Origin: UBA1444 sp964521625
GTDB lineage: Bacteria; Bacillota; Negativicutes; UBA1444
Direction of reading: 5' to 3'
NCBI GenBank assembly: GCA_964521625.1
Contig: CAZFSM010000003.1
Span: 62,001 to 126,000 of the forward strand
DNA length: 64,000 bases
The translations under genes were made by a program, and so were the position numbers. Below the pieces are notes generated by a model that was given only the letters and a program-made list of their open reading frames with translations, was not told the DNA's origin and searched no databases. Positions 26,160 to 34,413 of this stretch are shown here, one piece after another; within the stretch, counting starts at the first letter, position 1; every line of letters starts with the position of its first letter.

Positions 26160-27509
26160 TCACTTGGGCCAAAATGTCTCATTGGGCAGGTCGATCCCGT
26201 TCGAAGACAGTTTGTCCAAAAACTTGGGCCGAATTCCCGTCGGTTTGAATCGACCAATGACCTTGCCCTGCTCATCACAGCCAGTCTGATCAAAAACAAA
26301 AATATCCTGCAAGGTTATGACCTCGCCTTCCATACCTTGTACTTCGGTTAAGTGCGTTATTTTCCTGCTGCCATCCCGCAAACGGGACTGCTGCACGATC
26401 AAGTCGACCGCCGAAGCGATTTGTTCACGAATCGCCCGTACCGGCAAATCCATCCCCGCCATCAACACCATCGTCTCTAGTCGGCTGAGCATGTCCCGCG
26501 GCGCATTAGCGTGTCCGGTTGTTAGCGATCCGTCATGTCCGGTATTCATCGCCTGCAACATGTCGAGCGCTTCACCGCCACGCACCTCACCGACCACGAT
26601 GCGATCCGGACGCATCCGCAAGGAGTTGCGGACCAGGTCACGCATGGTTACGGCCCCTTTTCCTTCGATGTTTGGCGGTCTCGTCTCCAAAGTCACCACA
26701 TGCTCCTGGCGCAACTGCAGCTCGGCGGCATCTTCAATGGTGATGATTCGGTCTTCTGCCGGGATAAAGGACGACAAAACGTTCAATGTCGTAGTTTTAC
26801 CGGAACCGGTACCTCCTGAAACGACGATGTTTAATTTTCCTTCCACACAGGCATGCAGCAGTTCAGCCATCTCCTTTGTGAGCGTGCCGAACCGAATCAG
26901 ATCGTCGACCGTAAACGGATCTTTGGCGAATTTACGGATCGTGATTGACGGCCCTTTCAGCGCCAACGGCGGAATCACCGCATTGACACGGGACCCGTCC
27001 GGTAGACGGGCATCAACCATCGGTGAACTTTCATCAATCCTTCGCCCGAGCGGGGACACGATTTTTTCAATGACGTGCATAACATGAGCATCATCACGAA
27101 ACCGGATATCGGTCAGTATCAATTTACCCTTGCGTTCGGCGTATACCTGATTGGGCCCGTTCACCATAACCTCGGACACGCTTTCATCTTTCAACAATGA
27201 TTGGATCGGCCCATAACCAGTCACTTCGTCCATGACTTCCGAGATAATCCGACTGCGTTCCGCCCGGGGTACCGGAATCGGTTCTTCATCCATGCAGACA
27301 TCGGCAATCTGGGTTACCGCCTCTTCCAGTTGCCTTCGCTCAAGATCGGCCATACCCAGTTCACCGACAATCCGTTTATGAATTTTGCTTTTCAGCGACT
27401 GAAACGGGTCGGTTCTAAACGGTGATGAAGGCTTGGGGCGCTCGCCCATCTTATTGGTCACGTTTGATTCATTCTTTTTTCGACTCTCTAACCGTTCAAG
27501 CAATGACAT
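26160..27509 (-). CDS. CpaF/TadA-type secretion ATPase
   Basis: A hexameric traffic ATPase of about 449 residues. Walker A is GGTGSGKTT (232-240 from this start); it also has the Asp-box IITIEDAAELQL, and VRGGEALDMLQAMNTGHDGS, the family's Walker B/His-box region. The preferred start is the ATG at 27509, nine bases after AAGGA; an ATG three codons upstream is too close to that site. It would power assembly of a Tad/Flp-type pilus or secretion of the TadE/TadG pseudopilins encoded upstream. Confidence 0.92.
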   Translation of the reverse strand: MSLLERLESRKKNESNVTNKMGERPKPSSPFRTDPFQSLKSKIHKRIVGELGMADLERRQLEEAVTQIADVCMDEEPIPVPRAERSRIISEVMDEVTGYGPIQSLLKDESVSEVMVNGPNQVYAERKGKLILTDIRFRDDAHVMHVIEKIVSPLGRRIDESSPMVDARLPDGSRVNAVIPPLALKGPSITIRKFAKDPFTVDDLIRFGTLTKEMAELLHACVEGKLNIVVSGGTGSGKTTTLNVLSSFIPAEDRIITIEDAAELQLRQEHVVTLETRPPNIEGKGAVTMRDLVRNSLRMRPDRIVVGEVRGGEALDMLQAMNTGHDGSLTTGHANAPRDMLSRLETMVLMAGMDLPVRAIREQIASAVDLIVQQSRLRDGSRKITHLTEVQGMEGEVITLQDIFVFDQTGCDEQGKVIGRFKPTGIRPKFLDKLSSNGIDLPNETFWPK

Positions 27510-27562
27510 GTGCGTCATTCCTTTCTTTCCTTTAATTATGTATACATTTCACTCAAGTGCAA

Positions 27563-28510
27563 TTAGCGGACCAGTTGAATTGTCCGGACCCCAAAATCAA
27601 TCGTTGCATCATTACTGGTCTGGCCAGACCCAACATTCAAGTCCTTGATGAATTTTCCCTTGGCATAATAGGTTTTACCATAGCTTCCTTTATATACTTT
27701 CTCCAGAAAAAACCCAACGAAACCAATAATTTTCATCGGCGTTCCCGACACCGTATTACGCGGCAGCATTGCTTCCACCACTGGAATCAGCATCACCCGC
27801 GGTTGGCCACCTTCGGCCTTTGTATAGTCAGTGTTGGCATCGCGGACAGTCCGGTCGAAAAACGCATCCACCGACTCCTTACCACCACTGGACGGTCCCA
27901 GATACTTAACATACTCGCCGACCTTGAAAGTTTTTTGGTAACCCTCTTTCAAGTATTTGATATAGGTTGCAAAATCCGTATTTTCAATCCCCACATTCAT
28001 ATAGTCGAATTCATGCTGGCCATATGGTTTGTTGGCGTCCGGAATCCGCATCGTAAAAGTGTTGACATGATCAAAAGCTTGTGTTTTTGGGATAACAAAG
28101 GGCACAATCCAGGGAACACTTGCCGCCACACTTACTTTCGCCTTCGATTTTTCCGCAACCAACGAAATGCTTTTGCCAAAAACATTGGCCAAATATAAAG
28201 GTACTGTTCGTTTAATATCCACTTCAATACTTCGATTATCGGCAGCAATGGTCACATTAATCTGATCGGTTGCTTTACCGTTTTTCGCTGCATAATCCAA
28301 TGCCATCGCTTGCGCCTGATCCGGTTTTTTCGGCAATTCCTGTGCGCCAGCCAATGCAGCGGCATCTGCTGCCGCTGATAGTTCACCCTTAGTTTTATAC
28401 AGCATTCCCATGTCAATTGCCAACGCACCAAATCCTAGCAGAGCCGGCAATGCAACCGCCGCCAGCATGAGAACCGCACCTTTTTGGCTACAGAGGATTT
28501 TTTTCAGCAT
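27563..28510 (-). CDS. TadG-like protein (Flp pilus-assembly TadG N-terminal domain), copy 1
   Basis: A 315-residue protein with the TadG-type N-terminus: a short basic start ending in QKGAV, a hydrophobic helix (about 11-37), then AAADAAALAGAQELP. The remaining 270 residues are predicted extracytoplasmic with no domain I recognise. The architecture (helix, D-A-A-A-L-A-G motif, beta-rich tail) matches the divergent gene at 29284-30216, and both end in a region containing VGFxxFFLE. The ATG lies 13 bases after the TadE stop with only a weak GGGTGA site, so translation is probably coupled. Confidence 0.85.
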   Translation of the reverse strand: MLKKILCSQKGAVLMLAAVALPALLGFGALAIDMGMLYKTKGELSAAADAAALAGAQELPKKPDQAQAMALDYAAKNGKATDQINVTIAADNRSIEVDIKRTVPLYLANVFGKSISLVAEKSKAKVSVAASVPWIVPFVIPKTQAFDHVNTFTMRIPDANKPYGQHEFDYMNVGIENTDFATYIKYLKEGYQKTFKVGEYVKYLGPSSGGKESVDAFFDRTVRDANTDYTKAEGGQPRVMLIPVVEAMLPRNTVSGTPMKIIGFVGFFLEKVYKGSYGKTYYAKGKFIKDLNVGSGQTSNDATIDFGVRTIQLVR

Positions 28511-28523
28511 TTGGCTTCACCCA

Positions 28524-28922
28524 CTATTCGACTCTCATAATCGTGGTTCCAGACACTGGAAATGGATTCTGGGGGAAAATCTGCGCAATCAAGGGCGCCC
28601 GGATCGTTACCGGATTGGTAACCTTAACGCTGACTGTCTGGCCCTTCACGCGAGTTGCCGGGATAATCGTTGTAGTCAGCTGCCCACTATTGATACTGGC
28701 TGCTGAAGTATTCACAGTCGTTATTGTTTCGGCGTCGGTTCCACCCAAAGCTGCCACTCGCGCACCTTCGCGCGATGCTGCTGTCACCACTAGATATTGG
28801 TGAAAAACCAGACCAAATTCCATGATACCGAGCAAAATCAGAATAAATACCGGCAGGATCAAAGCAAATTCAACGATTGCCTGGCCGCGTTTTTTCTTTA
28901 TAATAGAGCGGATTTCACACAT
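28524..28922 (-). CDS. TadE-like pseudopilin
   Basis: A 132-residue TadE-family pseudopilin. A short basic leader ends at Gly13, followed by QAIVEFALILPVFILILLG: a prepilin-like site with the Glu at +5 and a long hydrophobic helix, and then the conserved AASREGARVAAL. The ATG at 28922 has AGGAGG eight bases upstream, and an in-frame start 54 bases earlier is rejected for lack of a site. It is the first gene of the tad-like operon. No prepilin peptidase (TadV) lies in the window. Confidence 0.87.
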   Translation of the reverse strand: MCEIRSIIKKKRGQAIVEFALILPVFILILLGIMEFGLVFHQYLVVTAASREGARVAALGGTDAETITTVNTSAASINSGQLTTTIIPATRVKGQTVSVKVTNPVTIRAPLIAQIFPQNPFPVSGTTIMRVE

Positions 28923-29283
28923 CGCTTTTTCCTCCTGCGGCAAATTCCGGACAAAAACACTTATACTTGATGACACAGTGGTTCAGGTTCATTGTAACAC
29001 TTCATTCAAGCATTGTTTATCCTGCCTAAGTCTTATTATTTGTGAGCAGACGGTCCCACTCCGATAGGAGGATGGTCCCGGAAATAGTCTGGAAAACAAA
29101 AAACGAAGCAGCTCGCCCAGTCGATCTGCTTCAGGCTACTGTCAAAAATATTGCTCAGCGTGTTTTTTTTGTTATTAGGACGTTGAGCCCAACTAAAATA
29201 GGACTGTCGAGCGATAAAATGAGACCGTTAGCCGATGCGAACCTTCAATGAAGTATTTACAATAATGATAGGAGGTGTGTGCG
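28923..29283. other. Divergent regulatory region between the two TadG-type units
   Basis: No gene is supported in these 361 bases. On the minus strand TAAACA, 17 bases and TACAAT resemble a promoter for tadE (the -10 near 28998). The region holds GGTCCC twice flanking a CTCC/GGAG hairpin (29050-29081) and a clear minus-strand terminator. On the plus side AGGAGG at 29270-29275 serves the divergent TadG-like gene. Confidence 0.5.
29093..29132 (-). terminator. Minus-strand terminator upstream of tadE
   Basis: GAAGCAG (29105-29111) and CTGCTTC (29126-29132) form a 7-bp stem. On the minus strand it is followed by GTTTTTTGTTTTCC. No minus-strand gene precedes it, so it either ends a short leader or antisense transcript or acts as an attenuator about 170 bases before the tadE start. 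Confidence 0.65.
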
Positions 29284-30216
29284 ATGAATTGGTTGAAGCA
29301 GATAAGGCAGATATTGCGTTGCCGCAAAGGCGCCGTCATCGTGTTGGTGGCCGCCGCGGTAGTCGGCTTGTCCGGCATGGCTGCTTTGGCCGTTGATGCC
29401 GGGATGCTGTACCTCAACAAATATCAGCTGGCTAATGCCGCTGACGCAGCAGCCCTGGCCGGAGCGCAAGAGCTGCCAGGCAGGCCGAATGATGCGGTTT
29501 CCTCGGCGTCAAGCATTGCCGCCGCCAACAGCAAGCCTGGCGCGACGCCCGACAACATCCAGCCGGTTTTGTCCAAGAACAATACGGCAATCACCGTGAC
29601 CATCAGCCGCAACGTTCCACTGTATTTCGCCAAAGTGCTGGGACTTGCCTCTTCGCAGGTCACCGCCACGGCGACGGCGGAAGTCAAAACCTACACCGGC
29701 GGCAGCAACGGCATCGTGCCGTTCGGCATCGTGAAACAGAATTTCATCTTCGGTCAGACCTATAAACTGAAACTGGGCGGAGGCGACGGCTACAACGGGA
29801 ATTTCCAGGCGCTGGCTCTCGGAGGCAGCGGTGCTTCGACCTATACCAACAACATTAAATATGGCTATAAGGGAACGTTTAAAATCGGCGACTGGATTCT
29901 GACCGAGACCGGCAACATGTCCGGGCCGACTGCTTCCGGTGTGTCTTACAGGATCGGCTTCGACCCGGTTTCGACGTTTGACAACGTATCGGCCAACTCC
30001 AGCCGGATCATTATCGTGCCGGTGCTCGATTCGCTCCTTGTCTCCGGGCGCAATGATGTTCTGGTGGTCGGGTTTGCGGCGTTTTTTCTTGAAGGTTCCG
30101 GCGGAGGCGGCAATAACAGCTATGTGTATGGCAAGTTCCGTGAAATGGTGACACCGGGGGAATCGAGCAATGGGGTTCCCTACTACGGATTGTCCGTAGT
30201 GACGCTAACCAAGTGA
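29284..30216 (+). CDS. TadG-like protein, copy 2 (divergent paralog)
   Basis: A 310-residue protein on the opposite strand to the tad-like operon. A basic start with CRKGAV leads into a hydrophobic helix (about 15-40), then NAADAAALAGAQELPG, the same signature as copy 1, followed by a glycine- and serine-rich extracytoplasmic part with no domain I can name. Its end region VVGFAAFFLEG parallels copy 1. The ATG at 29284 has AGGAGG eight bases upstream, and a start nine bases earlier is less well placed. A strong terminator follows 15 bases after the stop, so it is a single-gene unit. Confidence 0.85.
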   Translation: MNWLKQIRQILRCRKGAVIVLVAAAVVGLSGMAALAVDAGMLYLNKYQLANAADAAALAGAQELPGRPNDAVSSASSIAAANSKPGATPDNIQPVLSKNNTAITVTISRNVPLYFAKVLGLASSQVTATATAEVKTYTGGSNGIVPFGIVKQNFIFGQTYKLKLGGGDGYNGNFQALALGGSGASTYTNNIKYGYKGTFKIGDWILTETGNMSGPTASGVSYRIGFDPVSTFDNVSANSSRIIIVPVLDSLLVSGRNDVLVVGFAAFFLEGSGGGGNNSYVYGKFREMVTPGESSNGVPYYGLSVVTLTK

Positions 30217-30231
30217 TTTTGGATATGTGGG

Positions 30232-30266
30232 GACGGGTTCGATTGAGTCGAACTCGTCTTTTTATT
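30232..30266 (+). terminator. Terminator after TadG-like copy 2
   Basis: GACGGGTTCGA (30232-30242), a five-base loop, then TCGAACTCGTC (30248-30258) form an 11-bp stem with one G-T pair, followed by TTTTTATT. It lies 15 bases after the stop codon. Confidence 0.88.
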
Positions 30267-30456
30267 GCGCCAGCATGGGCGCTTACTAGTCGGTGATAAT
30301 CCGATACAGGGGAGGAGAAGCACCAGGCCTTAGTAACACTGGGCTACACGAATTGCGAACCGGTCGGCCAAAGATGGGGCAAAGCCTCTATCAGTAGTAA
30401 TTGGCCCATCCCCGGATAATCGGATTGTACCTGCGGGACAGGTCCATTATTTTTGT
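30267..30456 (+). ncRNA. Candidate structured RNA element of unknown class
   Basis: Between two terminator-like signals. A small GCGCC/GGCGC hairpin is followed by a closing stem AATCCGAT (30298-30305) with ATCGGATT (30419-30426), then GGGG (30309-30312) with CCCC (30410-30413). Inside, GGCCAA (30366-30371) pairs with TTGGCC (30401-30406) around a GATGGGGC-AAA-GCCTCTATC hairpin. A short stem ACCTG/CAGGT and ATTATTTTTG follow at 30429-30455. No reading frame is credible here. I find no match to riboswitch, SRP, 6S or RNase P signatures that I know. No promoter is seen directly before it. Confidence 0.45.
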
Positions 30457-30535
30457 TACGAAAGTCCCAAACAATGCATTCACCTTATTTTTCAAGGATT
30501 TCGACTACCAGTGCAGGTTTTTTCTTTTTCTTCTC

Positions 30536-30564
30536 TTGCGTCTTCGTTCGTTTCCCTTTATAAT
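30536..30564 (+). promoter_or_regulatory. Promoter of the T-box / alaR-alaT unit
   Basis: -35 TTGCGT (30536-30541), 17-base spacer, perfect -10 TATAAT (30559-30564). Transcription would begin near 30571, about 30 bases before the first T-box stem. Confidence 0.65.
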
Positions 30565-30570
30565 GAAAAA

Positions 30571-30826
30571 AACTAAAGTTGAATATCGTTAGGTGATGAA
30601 GGGACAAAGTCATTGCACTTCCGACAGAGAGCCGGACCAGCTGAAAACCGGCGGAAATGTTGCAGGACGTAGCCATCCCGGAGCCGTGGATGAACAGTGC
30701 GCTGCACTGGGAAATCCAACGCATTCTCGGCGTTAGCGGGACGAGAGGGCCTTTGGGCTGAATCTGGGTGGTACCACGGGAAAACAAGTTCCCGTCCGAG
30801 CAATCGGGCGGGGACTTTTATTTTTC
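30571..30826 (+). promoter_or_regulatory. T-box leader controlling the AlaR/AlaT-like pair
   Basis: The T-box sequence TGGTACCACGG (30769-30779) is unmistakable. Upstream are stem I features, with GAGAGCC near 30627-30633 and a GGGA/TCCC base stem. Downstream is a terminator stem (30788-30797 with 30806-30815, loop GAGCAATC) followed by TTTTATTTTT. Uncharged tRNA pairing with the T-box would favour read-through. In the specifier loop (GGACGTAGCCA, 30665-30675) the codon could be GUA (Val), if it follows GGAC as in many T-boxes, or GCC (Ala), which would suit the downstream genes. I cannot decide by eye. Confidence 0.9.
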
Positions 30827-30858
30827 AGCATTTTTGATTATACGAAGGGGGAATTCCA

Positions 30859-31362
30859 ATGAACGACAACAGTTTACAACTGAAACAAGAGCTGCTCCGG
30901 CTACTCGACCAGGATTACCACCAGACCCATGAACAGCTGGCCCGCCAGCTTGGCGCCGAAGCGGTCCTGATCGCAAAAATGATCCGTGAACTGGAAGAGG
31001 ACCGCATTCTCGTCAAATGTCAACCGATTATCAACTGGGAAAAAGCCGGCCTGGAAGATGTCTCGGCGCTGATCGAAGTCAAGATCACGCCGCAGCGGGA
31101 AGTTGGCTTTGATGCGATTGCTGCCCGCATCTACCGTTTCCCGGAAGTCCGCAACCTGTTCCTGATGTCCGGTACCTACGACCTCGCTGTAACGGTCGAA
31201 GGATCTAATCTCAAAGAAGTAGCGCAATTCGTTTCGACCAAGTTGGCGACAATTGACGGCGTCGTCAGCACCACCACTCATTTCGTGCTAAAGAAATATA
31301 AAGAAGAAGGCGTCATTATTGATGACGAAGAGGCCGACCGTCGCTTGTTGGTAACACCGTGA
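30859..31362 (+). CDS. Lrp/AsnC-family regulator (AlaR/YugG-like)
   Basis: A 167-residue leucine-responsive-type regulator. The N-terminal winged helix covers about 5-60 (HEQLARQLGAEAVLIAKMI). The C-terminal RAM effector domain (about 68-145) includes the typical FPEVRNLFLMSGTYDLAV. The ATG follows AAGGGGG by seven bases. It overlaps the aminotransferase by four bases; the pair has the same layout as B. subtilis alaR-alaT (yugG-yugH), where the regulator activates the transaminase. Regulation by a T-box leader adds a second, tRNA-based input. Confidence 0.88.
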   Translation: MNDNSLQLKQELLRLLDQDYHQTHEQLARQLGAEAVLIAKMIRELEEDRILVKCQPIINWEKAGLEDVSALIEVKITPQREVGFDAIAARIYRFPEVRNLFLMSGTYDLAVTVEGSNLKEVAQFVSTKLATIDGVVSTTTHFVLKKYKEEGVIIDDEEADRRLLVTP

Positions 31363-32528
31363 ACTGGGCTGAGCGCGTTTCACCGTTAGTACGTTCCATT
31401 CCACCTTCCGGCATCCGACGTTTTTTTGACATCGTAGCAGAAATGAGCGGCGTCATTTCGCTCGGTGTCGGCGAACCAGATTTTGTGACGCCCTGGCATA
31501 TTCGTGAAAGTTGCGTGCACGGATTGCAGCGCGGCTTCACTTCCTATACTTCCAACTACGGTCTGCTGGAGCTGCGGCAGGAAATTGCCCGAATGATCGA
31601 AGCCGACTTCGGTGTGGTTTATGACCCGAAATGCGAAGCTTTGGTCACCGTCGGCGTCAGCGAAGCGTTGGACCTGGCCATGCGGGCGCTGTTGTCGCCT
31701 GGCGATGAAGTGTTGGTGCCTGAACCTTGTTATGTTTCTTACAATGCCTGCGTTACTTTGGCTGGCGGCGTTCCCGTCAGCGTCTGTTCCAACCGCGAAA
31801 ACGAATTCCGCGTCACAGTGGAACAACTGGCGGCGGCAGTAACCCCTCGGACCAAAGCTTTGCTAATCGGCTATCCGAACAACCCGACCGGCGCAGTCAT
31901 GTCACGGGATGACCTGGCAGCCATCGCCCGGTTTGCCGAGCAACACGATCTGATCGTTATCTCAGACGAAATTTACGCCAGCCTGACTTATGATGGCGAA
32001 CACACCTGCTTCGCCTCGCTGCCAGGCATGCGCGACCGGACAATTCTGTTGAACGGGTTTTCCAAAGCCTATGCAATGACTGGCTGGCGTATCGGCTATG
32101 CACTGGGCAACGCCGACTTTATCGCCGCAATGACAAAAATCCACCAATACACGATGCTCTGCGCTCCAATCACCGCACAAATTGCAGCCATCGAAGCGAT
32201 CAAACAGGGAACAGCCAGTCGCAACAAAATGGTGGATGAGTATGACCGCCGTCGTCGACTGATGGTAGAAGGTCTCCGCAATATTGGCCTGGATTGTTTT
32301 GAACCGCGCGGCGCGTTCTATGTATTTCCTTCGATCCGTAACACAGGCCTCAGTTCCCTGCAATTCGCCGAACAATTGCTGCAGGCGGAAAAAGTGGCGC
32401 TGGTCCCGGGTGACGCTTTTGGCGCCTGCGGCGAAGGATTTGTCCGCTGCTCCTACGCATCCTCGTCGAAGAACCTGGCCGAAGCGCTGGACCGGATTGG
32501 GCGATTTGTCAAACCATTGCTAAAATAA
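31359..32528 (+). CDS. Class I/II aminotransferase, AlaT/YugH-like
   Basis: A fold type I PLP aminotransferase of 389 residues with GYPNNPTGAV (171-180), SDEIYASL (202-209), PLP Lys236 in FSKAYAMTGWRIGY, and a C-terminal FVRCSYASS with the substrate-binding Arg. The start is GTG at 31359 inside the stop of the Lrp gene. By context and similarity to the alaR-alaT pair it may be an alanine transaminase, but aspartate, methionine or valine-pyruvate activity cannot be excluded. The stop is one base from the convergent chemoreceptor gene. Confidence 0.85.
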   Translation: MNWAERVSPLVRSIPPSGIRRFFDIVAEMSGVISLGVGEPDFVTPWHIRESCVHGLQRGFTSYTSNYGLLELRQEIARMIEADFGVVYDPKCEALVTVGVSEALDLAMRALLSPGDEVLVPEPCYVSYNACVTLAGGVPVSVCSNRENEFRVTVEQLAAAVTPRTKALLIGYPNNPTGAVMSRDDLAAIARFAEQHDLIVISDEIYASLTYDGEHTCFASLPGMRDRTILLNGFSKAYAMTGWRIGYALGNADFIAAMTKIHQYTMLCAPITAQIAAIEAIKQGTASRNKMVDEYDRRRRLMVEGLRNIGLDCFEPRGAFYVFPSIRNTGLSSLQFAEQLLQAEKVALVPGDAFGACGEGFVRCSYASSSKNLAEALDRIGRFVKPLLK

Positions 32529-32529
32529 A

Positions 32530-34218
32530 TCATATAGTAAATCTTTTCACTACTTCCTGCATATTTTGCGCCAGCCCATCCAACGAACGTCCCGATCCCG
32601 CCATCTGTTGGAGCGAAGCAGCCTGTTGCTGCACTGCGGCCGAAATCGCCTGCGTCCTGCCGGCGGTTTCGCCGCTTTTTTCTTCGACCCGTTTCACTGC
32701 GCCCATGATATTTTTGCCACTGCTGACCAAATCTTCCACCGCAAGAGAAATCTCCTGCATGCCCTGTGACACTTGAGTAACGCCTTCAGCAATACTGACA
32801 AATTCCTTTCCTGCCGTCTCAACCATCTCAATCCCGGCAGCGACACCTTCCCGGCCAGTTCGAATAAATGCCACGACTGCTTCCAGGTCACGGCGATTGG
32901 AGACCACCATCCCATGAACATCTTTGGCTGATTTTGCTGACTCTGCTGCCAGTTTGTTGACTTCCTGCGCCACAACGGCAAACCCTTTTCCAGCTTCGCC
33001 TGCCCTCGCTGCTTCAATCGCTGCATTGAGCGCCAATAAATGCGTTTGCTCAGCGATTCCGTTAATAATGGAAACAAATTCACCGATGCGAATTGTTCCC
33101 TTTGCTAATTTTTCTGTTGCCTGCCCAATATTGTCTGTCGATTCACGGATCGATCCCATCTGTTCAATCGCCCGCTCGATTGCCTGCTTTCCAGCCTGAC
33201 TCGACCCCGTCGTTGTCCTGGCTACTTCGGCAGCATGAGTCGCATGATTTGCAACTTGTTCAATTTTCTGCGTTACAGCCTCCATTTGTTGCCTGACTGC
33301 ATCTGCTTCTTGGAAAATTGCTTCTGCCCGCTCCGCCACTTCCGTCATACTTTCGGTGATGTGTCCCGCAGCTTCGGCTGAACCATCGGCTGCCAGACGA
33401 AATTCACCGCAGGCCATCGTTACTTTTTCCGCCGAACCCATTACTTGCCTGACCAAGTTGCGCAGATTTTGGTTCATGGCGGTGATGGCCTGAACAATTT
33501 CCCCCAATTCATCGTCATGTTTATACAGGATAGATTTTTCCCGCAGATCGCCGCCGGCAATTGAGCACGCCATCCGGTTTATGCTGCCAAGAGGCCGGGA
33601 AATGCTACGCCAGAGCCAAAGCGACATGCTGATGCCAAGAACAATCACAACCGCATTGGCGGCAATGATAAATGTCTGCGTTGTATCCATCACTTGGGCA
33701 TTGTCTTCCGTTCGTTGATGCATCCGCGATCGCAAAAACCTTTGAAAGGCATCGATCTCTTGTTCAGCGGCCTTGACCATCTTCAAAGGATCGATAGGTG
33801 GCGCGACGACTCCTGCAGCGGTATTTTGCGAACGCTGTTTAATAACCTGCATGGCTGACAAATGCCAGAAATCGACAACCTGACGAACTCTGGTCAAACC
33901 CGCCTTGCCTTCGGCGGTAATCAGGTCGCGGTCCAGACTGGCAAACACCGCCTCCATATTCACCTTTGACTCTTCAAAATCCTGTCGGTGCTGATCGTTA
34001 CCTGAGGTCACATATTGTTGCAACAAGGCAGCCTGGCGAGAAAGTTCGATATCGGCGGAATACACTTTGAAAATAAGCGCCGCGTTCCGCTCGATGACAT
34101 CGCGATATCCAATGGTAACCTGCTGGGACTTCTGGTATGAATAGATATTCAGTACGGTAAAAACGCTGATTACCAACAGGCAGATCCCCAGAATTTTGAC
34201 ACCAATTGTCTGTTTCAA
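32530..34218 (-). CDS. Methyl-accepting chemotaxis protein
   Basis: A chemoreceptor of about 562 residues with an N-terminal membrane segment (about 5-25), a helical four-helix-type periplasmic domain (about 30-180), a second segment (about 185-205), a HAMP domain, and a signalling domain with the tip EQTHLLALNAAIEAARAGEA. I prefer the TTG at 34218, which is preceded by AGGGAGG, to the GTG at 34254, whose frame runs through that site, although the spacing is long. No other chemotaxis gene is present, so it is an orphan receptor. The ligand is unknown. Confidence 0.9.
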   Translation of the reverse strand: MKQTIGVKILGICLLVISVFTVLNIYSYQKSQQVTIGYRDVIERNAALIFKVYSADIELSRQAALLQQYVTSGNDQHRQDFEESKVNMEAVFASLDRDLITAEGKAGLTRVRQVVDFWHLSAMQVIKQRSQNTAAGVVAPPIDPLKMVKAAEQEIDAFQRFLRSRMHQRTEDNAQVMDTTQTFIIAANAVVIVLGISMSLWLWRSISRPLGSINRMACSIAGGDLREKSILYKHDDELGEIVQAITAMNQNLRNLVRQVMGSAEKVTMACGEFRLAADGSAEAAGHITESMTEVAERAEAIFQEADAVRQQMEAVTQKIEQVANHATHAAEVARTTTGSSQAGKQAIERAIEQMGSIRESTDNIGQATEKLAKGTIRIGEFVSIINGIAEQTHLLALNAAIEAARAGEAGKGFAVVAQEVNKLAAESAKSAKDVHGMVVSNRRDLEAVVAFIRTGREGVAAGIEMVETAGKEFVSIAEGVTQVSQGMQEISLAVEDLVSSGKNIMGAVKRVEEKSGETAGRTQAISAAVQQQAASLQQMAGSGRSLDGLAQNMQEVVKRFTI

Positions 34219-34342
34219 CAGCTTGTTTCCCTCCCTTGATACACTCCCTGCCACGCAGCACCTAGCAACTTTATCCTACTAAATATGAGGGGACCGTTTG
34301 TTATCCTTGGATTAAGGTTTGATAAAAATATGCAACGAACAC

Positions 34343-34381
34343 AAAATCCCCTGTAACCGAAATACGGTCACAGGGGATTTT
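34343..34381. terminator. Bidirectional terminator after pstA
   Basis: AAAATCCCCTGTaACCG (34343-34359) and CGGTcACAGGGGATTTT (34365-34381) form a 16-bp stem with one mismatch. The A/T ends give a T-run on both strands. It lies 33 bases after the pstA stop and separates the pst unit from the chemoreceptor gene. Confidence 0.88.
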
Positions 34382-34413
34382 TCTGTGCAAACCTCTGCTC
34401 AAGTCTAACTGAA

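Noticed and set aside
30366..30406. Resemblance of GGGGCAAAGCC to part of the cyclic-di-GMP-I riboswitch
   Set aside because: The essential upstream GCAAACC-type segment and the tetraloop/receptor pattern are absent; the similarity is limited to a few bases.
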